This document shows positions 1 to 6,407 of a stretch of DNA of 64,000 nucleotides, in pieces. The notes beneath the pieces were generated by a model. It was not told the origin of the DNA, searched no databases, and saw nothing but the letters and a program-made list of their open reading frames with translations. The position numbers and the translations under genes are program-made. This stretch comes from Rudaea sp. (GTDB lineage Bacteria; Pseudomonadota; Gammaproteobacteria; Xanthomonadales; Rhodanobacteraceae). The stretch is from NCBI GenBank assembly GCA_031291055.1, contig JARLJU010000340.1:1-64000 (forward strand), in the 5' to 3' direction. Numbering within the stretch: the stretch's first letter is position 1; every line of letters starts with the position of its first letter.

Positions 1-145
1 CCAGCGACCCCACAGCAGTCTGGGCTATCGATCCCCAGCGCCAGAGACAATCTTACCGATCCACCTAGGAGCTATCGAACCAATCAATAAAGCCGCGTAA
101 ACTGACTTAACATCTGGACCAGTCAATGCAGGCCAGTCAATCAAC
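1..145. other. leading stretch without a recognisable gene
   Basis: No start codon with a ribosome binding site, tRNA or terminator is visible here. In the frame of the following Sel1 protein there is a TAA near base 100, so that protein cannot be extended further upstream in one frame. The stretch may hold the decayed N-terminal part of that gene or a neighbouring one outside the window. Confidence 0.4.
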
Positions 146-652
146 ATGCGCCAAGCCTTTGGCTGCTACCGGCAAGCTGCCGAGCTCGGCGATGCGTGGG
201 CGCAATACAATCTCGGACACTTGTATCTTGATGGCAACGGCGTAGATCGGGATCCCTTGTTGGCAAGTCACTGGTATGCAGCAGCGGCAGCACAGGGGCA
301 TCCTCGCGCGATGAATCTGCTGGCGCGTTGCTACGAGGAGGGTTGGGGCGTTGCACGAGATTCAACGCTGGCCGAATATTGGTATGAGAAATCTGCGGAG
401 GGCGGCTATTTTCGCGGCCAATACAACTGGGCAACAATTCTCGTGCGCATGAATCGAGTCGAAGAAGCCGTCGTCTGGTTGGCGCGCGCAGCGACCGCGG
501 CGACGCCGGCTGTTCGCCAGGCAATCGTCGCGTTCTCAAAGCGAATCGATCATGTGTACCCCATTGATTTCAGTGCTTTTTGTAAATCTTTGTGCAATAG
601 CGCCTGGTGCGATAGACGTCGGCGGCGCGGTTGCGCTACGCTTTGTGCATGA
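146..652 (+). CDS. Sel1-repeat (TPR-like) protein, possibly a truncated remnant
   Basis: The 168-residue product has about three Sel1-like repeats. Each carries the typical pattern of an AA-x-x-G segment, an AQYNLG-type helix, a G-x-GV-x-x-D loop and a WY-x-x-AA helix (roughly residues 1-35, 36-72 and 73-110). Sel1 repeats form alpha-helical solenoids that mediate protein-protein contacts; nothing here points to a specific partner. The gene begins abruptly inside a repeat, has no clear ribosome binding site and no signal peptide, and its last 35 residues are Arg/Cys-rich and unlike the family. That suggests a fragment whose N-terminus and possibly C-terminus were lost by frameshift. Its TGA overlaps the next ATG as ATGA. 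The repeat assignment is firm; that the gene is functional is doubtful. Confidence 0.6.
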   Translation: MRQAFGCYRQAAELGDAWAQYNLGHLYLDGNGVDRDPLLASHWYAAAAAQGHPRAMNLLARCYEEGWGVARDSTLAEYWYEKSAEGGYFRGQYNWATILVRMNRVEEAVVWLARAATAATPAVRQAIVAFSKRIDHVYPIDFSAFCKSLCNSAWCDRRRRRGCATLCA

Positions 653-1026
653 GCGCACATTCAGCCATGGCGCAATTCGACTTTGAAGACAGCGACCGTA
701 CCTGGACGCTGTGGATCGAGGCGTTGCGCCCCAACGATCAGTGGATCCGGCTGTTGTATCAGCGGCATTCGGACAAGTCGCCTGCGTCCGGCAAGACGGT
801 TGCCAAGATCACCGACCGCGAGCGGGTATACTGTTTCCTTGAGCAGGTGTGCGATCACGATAGCGGCGATCCGGTCGAACTGGCTGCGCAGATCCTCGAC
901 ATGCTGGTGACGCTGGCAAGCGAAAAACCTCCCGAGGACGCCGTCGCCTACCTGAAGTGGCGGACGGGCGAATGGATCCGCGACGCGCGCGGCCGGGGCA
1001 TGGGCAGGGAAGACGCGGCTGCCTAG
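649..1026 (+). CDS. hypothetical protein, small and acidic
   Basis: I do not recognise this 125-residue product. It starts at an ATG overlapping the previous stop (ATGA); an internal ATG at 667 (MAQFDFED) is an equally possible start, and neither has a strong ribosome binding site. The protein has no signal peptide or membrane segment. It is rich in Trp and charged residues (TWTLWIEALRP near the N-terminus, YLKWRTGEWIRDARG near the C-terminus) and looks like a small soluble alpha/beta protein. Composition and clean codon use suggest a real gene. It lies tail to tail with the patatin-like lipase, 75 bases away. Confidence 0.55.
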   Translation: MSAHSAMAQFDFEDSDRTWTLWIEALRPNDQWIRLLYQRHSDKSPASGKTVAKITDRERVYCFLEQVCDHDSGDPVELAAQILDMLVTLASEKPPEDAVAYLKWRTGEWIRDARGRGMGREDAAA

Positions 1027-1101
1027 ATATGCTTTATGCCCGTTTCTGATGACGCTGCATGCCTGCAGCGTAGCCGTGTTGCAAAGTATAGGAATATATA
1101 A

Positions 1102-2136
1102 CTACAGGAATTCCGCCTGCAGATCGACGCTCGAGCGCCGGCCGATATCGGCGTAGTGCGCACGCAGCCACTGCCGTGTCGTTGCGCTTCCGCTGTCCCG
1201 GAGCTCGCACAGAAAACCCCAGTCGGGATTCATCTTCGACGCGACCGGATGCGCGGTCATGGCTGCGTCGTCGCGGATCGAATGGATCAGCATCTGCTTC
1301 ATCTCGGAGGCCTTCAGCTTGCCGTGTTCGATCAGACGCGTGACGAAGGCGATTGCGCGCATCTCGCGCATCAGCGACGAGTTGAAGCTGATTTCGTTGA
1401 TGCGATTGAGGATTTCCGGCGCGGTCTTCGGCACGCCGTGGCGCACGATGGGATTGATGTGGATGATGACGACATCGCGGCTGTCCGATGCATAGATCAG
1501 CGGAAAGATCGCGGGGTTGCCGATGTAGCCGCCATCCCAGTAATGCGCTCCTTCGATTTCGATGGTCTGGAACAGGATGGGAAGGCAGGCCGAAGCAAGC
1601 ACGGTATCGGGGGTGACTTCGGCACGATTGAAGATCCGTACCTTGCCGGTTTCGACATTGGTGGCGCACAAGTGGATGGCCATTCCCCTGGTGCGGCGCA
1701 ATTTCTCGAAATCGACGTGTTTCTCGAGTACCTGCCGCAGCGGATTGAAGTTGATCGGGTTGAGCTGGTACGGCGAAAACAGCCGCGTCATCGTATCGAA
1801 CATCCAGTAGAACGGGGATTGCTCGACGGGCAACGCGCGTCCCGACCAGTCACGCAACGGCCGCACCGGATTGTAGGCAGAACCGGCATCGGCGATCGCC
1901 TTCCAGAAGGCGCTTAGGCGTTCGCGCGCATGGTCGCGGTCGCCGTCGGTCAGCGCATCCGCTAGAACCACCGCATTCATCGCGCCCGCGCTCGTCGCAC
2001 TGACGGCCTCGATATCGATGCGGCCATCGTCGAGAATCTGGTCGAGCGCGCCCCAGGCAAAGGCGCCGTGCGAACCGCCGCCCTGCAATGCAAGGTTGAC
2101 GGATTTGCGCGTGGACTTTTTCTTGCGGTTGGCCAT
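1102..2136 (-). CDS. patatin-like phospholipase family protein
   Basis: The 344-residue protein has the three landmarks of bacterial patatin-like lipid acyl hydrolases. The first is a glycine-rich oxyanion-hole loop GGGSHGAF (residues 19-26). The second is a nucleophile elbow SATSAG with Ser49, where the usual first Gly of G-x-S-x-G is Ala. The third is the DGG motif carrying the catalytic Asp201 (YWDGGYIGN). The Ser-Asp dyad would cleave acyl esters of phospholipids or other lipids. There is no signal peptide; the basic N-terminus (MANRKKKSTRKS) fits a cytoplasmic or peripheral membrane location. The start was set at the ATG directly before this Lys-rich stretch, because the open frame upstream is unlike the family. 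It is divergent from the borosin cluster; no functional link is evident. Confidence 0.9.
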   Translation of the reverse strand: MANRKKKSTRKSVNLALQGGGSHGAFAWGALDQILDDGRIDIEAVSATSAGAMNAVVLADALTDGDRDHARERLSAFWKAIADAGSAYNPVRPLRDWSGRALPVEQSPFYWMFDTMTRLFSPYQLNPINFNPLRQVLEKHVDFEKLRRTRGMAIHLCATNVETGKVRIFNRAEVTPDTVLASACLPILFQTIEIEGAHYWDGGYIGNPAIFPLIYASDSRDVVIIHINPIVRHGVPKTAPEILNRINEISFNSSLMREMRAIAFVTRLIEHGKLKASEMKQMLIHSIRDDAAMTAHPVASKMNPDWGFLCELRDSGSATTRQWLRAHYADIGRRSSVDLQAEFL

Positions 2137-2413
2137 GAGGTCCGATCCAGGGCAGTGATCAACGCGCGGTTGGATCGCCATTGATCAGGATGATCGTACC
2201 TGCATTCGCGCCGCTGCGCCGCACACCGCACAAAAGACCGGCGCCGTCGGCCACGCAATGGGGGTGCCGCTGCAAGTTGAGCAGATCAAGGCAAGTCAGT
2301 CTTCCGCTCTCGCGATCACGTTTCGATGATGTCGGCTTGCGCCCGGCGCTTTTCCACCGGCTTGCGATAGACTGCAGACCACGTGTCGAAAAAACGGGCA
2401 ACAGGGGTCTCGT

Positions 2414-3235
2414 TTGAACAGCAATTCGTCTTCCGCCCGCTCGTCGGGGAGCTTGGTCTGTGTGGGCATCGGCATGACGCTGGGCTCGCACATCACTCCG
2501 CTGGCGCGCAGCCACATCGAAAAATCGGACGTCGTGTTTACCGCGGTTTCCGATGGCATCGTCGAGCTGTGGTTGACCGAAATGCATCCGGATGTGCGCA
2601 GCCTGCAGCCGTTCTACCAGGAAGGCAAATCGCGAATGGACACGTATCGGGAAATGGTCGAGGCCATGCTCGCCGAGGTCCGCGCCGGAAAACAGGTTTG
2701 CGGCGCGTTCTATGGGCATCCCGGCGTGTTCGCCTGGCCGCCGCACAGGGCGATACAGATGGCCCGCAGTGAAGGTTATCGCGCGCATATGGAGCCTGGC
2801 ATCTCGGCGGAGGATTGCCTGTACGCCGATCTGGGTATCGATCCGGGCAAGGTCGGCTGCCAGCATTTCGAAGCCAGCCAGTTGTTGTTCTACAAACGTC
2901 GCATCGACCCAACGGCTTATCTGATCCTCTGGCAAGTCGGCGTGGCCGGCGACCAGTCGCTGGCGCGATTCTCCACTGGCGCGGCATACCGGCAGGTGCT
3001 CGTGGATGTGCTTGCGCAGGACTACCCGCTGGATCATGAAGTCGTCATCTACAGGGGAGCGACGCTTCCCATCCACAAGCCGCGCGTCGAGCGGATCGCA
3101 CTCGGCAAGCTGCCGGAGGCGGACATCGATCTTGAAGTGACGGTCGTGATTCCTCCGGCCGCGGCGATGGAGTCGAATCCGGAGATTCGCGCGCGCCTGG
3201 CCGCACTTGACTTGCCGATGGGCACGCCGGCTTGA
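2414..3235 (+). CDS. split borosin peptide alpha-N-methyltransferase (SonM-like)
   Basis: This 273-residue protein belongs to the tetrapyrrole/diphthine methylase fold. It carries the features of the borosin enzymes that methylate backbone amides of a peptide with SAM. Visible are the N-terminal VCVGIGMTLGSHIT loop (residues 15-28), Y68, R74 and Y78 (the same Y-x5-R-x3-Y spacing as the catalytic residues of fungal OphMA), a YGHPG SAM-binding loop (100-104) and MEPGISAEDCLYADLGIDP (126-144). Unlike fungal borosins, the substrate is not fused, so this is the split type known from Shewanella SonM/SonA. The candidate substrates are the two small proteins encoded downstream. Translation starts at a TTG with AGGGG seven bases upstream; the stop overlaps the TTG of the acetyltransferase. 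Family assignment rests on recalled motifs and the precursor context, both strong. Confidence 0.92.
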   Translation: MNSNSSSARSSGSLVCVGIGMTLGSHITPLARSHIEKSDVVFTAVSDGIVELWLTEMHPDVRSLQPFYQEGKSRMDTYREMVEAMLAEVRAGKQVCGAFYGHPGVFAWPPHRAIQMARSEGYRAHMEPGISAEDCLYADLGIDPGKVGCQHFEASQLLFYKRRIDPTAYLILWQVGVAGDQSLARFSTGAAYRQVLVDVLAQDYPLDHEVVIYRGATLPIHKPRVERIALGKLPEADIDLEVTVVIPPAAAMESNPEIRARLAALDLPMGTPA

Positions 3236-3903
3236 CTCGCGTCATCGCGCTGACGGATTTTGATTTAGAGACGGAACGCCTGCGCTTGCGTCCGCTGCAG
3301 GCCTGCGACGAGGCGCTGTACTGCGGCCTGTATACCGACGCGGAAACGATGCGCTACATCGGCGAGCCGCTGGCGCCGGTGCGAGTCGCACGCTGCTTTC
3401 GCAAGGTCCTCTGCCTGATGTATAAACAACCGATCGAGTGGTTGTCCTTGACGGTTCTGGACAAAGCTACGCAGCTGCCGGTCGGCATCTGTGGCGTGCC
3501 GGCATTTGACGCTACCGCCAGCCGGCTTGAAGTGGGCATGATGTTGCGTCGCCAGGCGCGTACCAGAGGATTGGCAAGAGAGGGCCTGGAGGCGCTGGTG
3601 CGGAAGCTGTTTTCAGTATTGTCTGTCGGCGAGATATGGGTAGAGTATTCACCGGAACATTCGGCTGCCGGCGGGTTGGTGAGAAGCATGGGTTTTTCCC
3701 CCCGCGCTGAACCGGTGACCGCGGGTGAAAGTCTCGGGAAGTGCATCTGGTCCGCCTGCCGAGAGACCTGGTACAGCACCGCCGGCGATGTTGACAGACA
3801 AGGGAGAGTTCATGTCGAGCGTAGTCCGGTTTCTGGAAACAATGGGACGAAATGCCGGGCTGAGGCACGCAGCCTTGCCAGCCCTGTACAAGGCTCTGAG
3901 TGA
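3232..3903 (+). CDS. GNAT family N-acetyltransferase of the borosin cluster
   Basis: The N-terminal 180 residues form a RimJ/RimL-like GNAT domain: ETERLRLRPLQ opening, GICGVPAF strand, VGMMLRRQARTRGLAREGLEAL acetyl-CoA region (Q/R-x-x-G-x-A type) and a final strand before GFSPR. The enzyme would transfer acetyl from acetyl-CoA to an amine. In this operon a precursor side chain or N-terminus is the natural guess, but that is inference. Translation starts at TTG in a TTGA overlap with the methyltransferase stop, indicating coupling. The last 40 residues (after WYSTAG) are low in family resemblance and read out of frame through the first 92 bases of precursor gene 1. The original stop may have been lost, or the overlap may couple translation. 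Confidence 0.8.
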   Translation: MTRVIALTDFDLETERLRLRPLQACDEALYCGLYTDAETMRYIGEPLAPVRVARCFRKVLCLMYKQPIEWLSLTVLDKATQLPVGICGVPAFDATASRLEVGMMLRRQARTRGLAREGLEALVRKLFSVLSVGEIWVEYSPEHSAAGGLVRSMGFSPRAEPVTAGESLGKCIWSACRETWYSTAGDVDRQGRVHVERSPVSGNNGTKCRAEARSLASPVQGSE

Positions 3904-4072
3904 GCAACGGGTCGACCAGGACGCGCAATGGGCGATTCTGCGCGGCGATCGAGACCGCCTCCAGACATTGCTTGGAGCCAGGCGCGGGCTGATTTGTGCG
4001 TTAATGTCGCCGGAAGGAGATATCGACGAGAAAGTCGACCGGGAAACTCGTCCGATGGCTGGGGCAGGATAG
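3812..4072 (+). CDS. borosin precursor protein 1, core LICALM
   Basis: The 86-residue protein resembles SonA-type split borosin precursors. Residues 1-56 form a small helical binding domain (MSSVVRFLETMGRNAGLR, then ALYKALSEQRV and DAQWAILRGDRDRLQTLLG, with the D-x-x-x-L-x-x-L-L end typical of the family). A short tail holds a hydrophobic segment (GLICALM, residues 59-65) and then a charged end that includes RPMAGAG. By analogy with SonA, the hydrophobic residues of the tail are the expected sites of backbone N-methylation. The start has a good ribosome binding site (AGGGAGA). The gene overlaps the 3' end of the acetyltransferase gene in another frame and is followed by a hairpin before precursor 2. 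Confidence 0.85.
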   Translation: MSSVVRFLETMGRNAGLRHAALPALYKALSEQRVDQDAQWAILRGDRDRLQTLLGARRGLICALMSPEGDIDEKVDRETRPMAGAG

Positions 4073-4104
4073 CATCTTGCACAAATATACAAAGTCGCTC
4101 GCTA

Positions 4105-4141
4105 TTGGCTGTCGAGCGGCTCTGTACGCGTATACAGCCAA
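4105..4141 (+). promoter_or_regulatory. hairpin between the two precursor genes
   Basis: An 8-bp perfect inverted repeat (TTGGCTGT / ACAGCCAA) encloses a 21-base loop that itself contains the partial dyad CTGTA-CGCGTA-TACAG. It lies in the 86-base gap and ends six bases before the AAGGGGA ribosome binding site of precursor 2. There is no T-tract, so simple termination is unlikely. It could protect an mRNA end, adjust the ratio of the two precursors, or act as an operator. Confidence 0.4.
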
Positions 4142-4158
4142 CTACCAAGGGGAATACC

Positions 4159-4443
4159 ATGTCGAACGTCATCGGCTTTCTTGAAAGCGTGGGAAAGGAC
4201 GCGAAGTTGCGTTGTGCCGCGAAAGAGGACCTGGAACTCGCGCTGGTCAGCGCGCAGGTCGATCCGGAATTTCAAGCTGCAATATTGGATGGGGATCACA
4301 AATCGCTTGAGGTATTCCTCGGCGTCAAGCCTGTTGTTTGCTGTGGCATGGCGCCCGGCAAGGAAGACGACGACGAGGGTGAGGAAAGTCCGTCCAAGGA
4401 AGACGAGATCACAGCGCAGTCGGCAACTCGCTGCGCGGCCTGA
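4159..4443 (+). CDS. borosin precursor protein 2, core PVVCCGM
   Basis: This 94-residue protein is a paralogue of precursor 1. It starts MSNVIGFLESVGKDAKLR, aligns through the helical binding domain (residues 1-55, ending DGDHKSLEVFLG) and then diverges. The tail begins with KPVVCCGMAP (57-66), followed by a long acidic run and ends RCAA. The short hydrophobic VVCCGM stretch sits where SonA is methylated, so it is the best guess for the modified core. The vicinal cysteines could form a disulfide or bind a metal. The acidic follower may be removed or may keep the product soluble. A strong AAGGGGA ribosome binding site precedes the ATG. That two different cores are served by one methyltransferase is inference from the layout. 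Confidence 0.88.
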   Translation: MSNVIGFLESVGKDAKLRCAAKEDLELALVSAQVDPEFQAAILDGDHKSLEVFLGVKPVVCCGMAPGKEDDDEGEESPSKEDEITAQSATRCAA

Positions 4444-4454
4444 GAGATCCGACG

Positions 4455-6245
4455 GTGTGTCCATGGGGCTGGTTTCGCGCGCTTTTTTTTGCCGGGTGGA
4501 CCAGCCTTGCTTTGCTGCTACTCCCGGGCGCGGCCCTTGCGTCTGCGCCCGATGAGCCCGCGCAGCTGCTGAAATACGCTGACGCGATAAAATCGGAAAA
4601 CAACGCCGAGTTCGTCGATATCCTCAAAAAGCTGGGCGACGCTTCGGCAACGCTGCCGTCGTCGCAACAGCTGTACCTGCGGTATCTCAATGCTTGGCAG
4701 CGGGGATACAGCGGCGACTACGAGGCCGCGATTCCGATGCTCAACGCGATCATCGACCAATCGACCGACGTCACCTTGCGATTTCGCGCAGGCGTCTCCG
4801 CCGTGAACATCCTGGCCATCGCGGCGCACTACGACGAGGCGTATTTGCGATTGAGCCAGTTGCTCGATCTGCTGCCGCATATTTCCGATCGGGATGCCAT
4901 AGAGCAGGCATTCGTCGTCGCTGCGATCCTGTACAACCAGGCCGGCCAATACGATCTTGGATCGAGCTATGCGGAAAAATTGTTTGCCGAAGGCACCAAT
5001 GGTGCGAATGCCTGCAAGGGCGTTCAGTTGAAGAACGAGGCGCTCTACAAGAGCGGAAAGCTGGAAGCGTTCAACAACGAATTCCAGGCGGGAATCGATA
5101 CCTGCGTAAAAGTCAACGAACCATTGTGGACGAACCTGATCCGCACCTATGTTGCGACTTTCGATATAGAACAAGGTCGTGTCGCTGAAGCGATCGCGCT
5201 TTTGAAGAAATACTACGATGAAGCGCAGCGCACGCATTATCCAAGGCTGATGTCGGAATTCGACTCCATATTGGCGCAGGCGTACTGGAAATCCGGTGAT
5301 GTTGTCGACGCAAGGCGATATGCGCAAAGCGCAATCGACAAAAGTGTAAAGAATCAGATAACCAAGCCACTGGTTGATGCGTACCGGGTGCTGTACCAGG
5401 CGGCACAAAAGGAAGGCGACTATCAGTCCGCGCTCGCGTTTCACGAAAAGTACGCCGCTGCCGACAAGGGTTATCTGAACGACGTCAGTGCCCGGACGCT
5501 GGCCTACCAGATGGTGTCGCACCAAGTGACTGCGAACAAACTGCAGATCGACTCGCTGAACAAGCAGAACCAGGTGCTGCAATTGCAGCAGGCACTCGAC
5601 AGGAAAGCGGCAGAGACGGGCCGCCTGTACGTTGCACTGCTGCTCAGCGTTCTGGGATTCATCGCATTGTGGGCTTACAAGACCAAGCGGTCGCAGTTGC
5701 GCTTCAAGACGCTGGCCAGGCGCGACGGCTTGACCGGGATATTCAACCGCCAGCATTTTGTCGAAGCAGCCAAGAGCAGCCTGCAATATTGTGCAAAATC
5801 CGCAAGGGAAGCCTGCGTGGTCGTTATCGACTTGGATCACTTCAAGCTGATCAATGACGCGCACGGCCATGCTGCCGGAGATATGGTGTTGAAACGGGCG
5901 GTATCGGCCTGCCAGGCGCATCTGCGCTCGATCGATAGTTTCGGTCGTCTTGGTGGCGAGGAGTTCGGAATTGCGCTGCCGGACTGCACGTTGGAGACGG
6001 CGTTGATCCGCGCCGAAGAACTGCGCGTGGCCATCGCCGAGCTTGGCGAAGACGCGGACCTGGATTTCACCGTTTCGGCCAGTTTCGGCATCGCATCAAC
6101 GACCGGGTCGGGCTACGACCTGCGGCAGTTGCTCATTGATGCGGATAACGCGCTCTACGAAGCCAAGCGCGAAGGACGCAATCGCGTTTCCGCGTGCCAG
6201 AGCCGTACCTCGGTCGGCGTTCAATCCGGATCGAACCAGGTCTGA
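4455..6245 (+). CDS. TPR-GGDEF diguanylate cyclase, membrane-anchored sensor
   Basis: The 596-residue protein starts at GTG only 11 bases after the precursor 2 stop. It has a signal sequence (residues 1-31), a long helical periplasmic part with TPR-like repeats (about 40-380, YSGDYEAAIPMLN and similar), one transmembrane helix (about 390-410, VALLLSVLGFIALWAY) and a cytoplasmic GGDEF domain. The active-site loop is GGEEF near residue 500, with the DLDHFKLINDAHGHAAGD substrate segment before it. An inhibitory I-site RSID sits five residues upstream. It is therefore expected to make cyclic di-GMP from two GTP with product inhibition. The periplasmic repeats would sense a protein or ligand. Close spacing allows co-transcription with the borosin genes, but a functional tie is unproven. 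Confidence 0.9.
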   Translation: MCPWGWFRALFFAGWTSLALLLLPGAALASAPDEPAQLLKYADAIKSENNAEFVDILKKLGDASATLPSSQQLYLRYLNAWQRGYSGDYEAAIPMLNAIIDQSTDVTLRFRAGVSAVNILAIAAHYDEAYLRLSQLLDLLPHISDRDAIEQAFVVAAILYNQAGQYDLGSSYAEKLFAEGTNGANACKGVQLKNEALYKSGKLEAFNNEFQAGIDTCVKVNEPLWTNLIRTYVATFDIEQGRVAEAIALLKKYYDEAQRTHYPRLMSEFDSILAQAYWKSGDVVDARRYAQSAIDKSVKNQITKPLVDAYRVLYQAAQKEGDYQSALAFHEKYAAADKGYLNDVSARTLAYQMVSHQVTANKLQIDSLNKQNQVLQLQQALDRKAAETGRLYVALLLSVLGFIALWAYKTKRSQLRFKTLARRDGLTGIFNRQHFVEAAKSSLQYCAKSAREACVVVIDLDHFKLINDAHGHAAGDMVLKRAVSACQAHLRSIDSFGRLGGEEFGIALPDCTLETALIRAEELRVAIAELGEDADLDFTVSASFGIASTTGSGYDLRQLLIDADNALYEAKREGRNRVSACQSRTSVGVQSGSNQV

Positions 6246-6314
6246 AGACGTTGGCGCTGGTTGCTCTTCCGGTCCAGCCAATGCGACCAAAGTCCCGTCT
6301 TATATCAGCCTATA

Positions 6315-6333
6315 GATGTATTTTTTGTACATC
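6315..6333. promoter_or_regulatory. AT-rich inverted repeat upstream of the TonB receptor
   Basis: GATGTA and TACATC form a 6-bp inverted repeat around TTTTTTG in an AT-rich pocket 75 bases before the receptor start. It does not match the Fur consensus well. It could be an operator or the weak end of the upstream transcript. Confidence 0.25.
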
Positions 6334-6407
6334 CAGCTGCGCTTCTTCTATGCGACCAAGCGCCCCCATAATGGCTGACATTTTATTTCTTGCGGAGAAA
6401 TTCAGCC

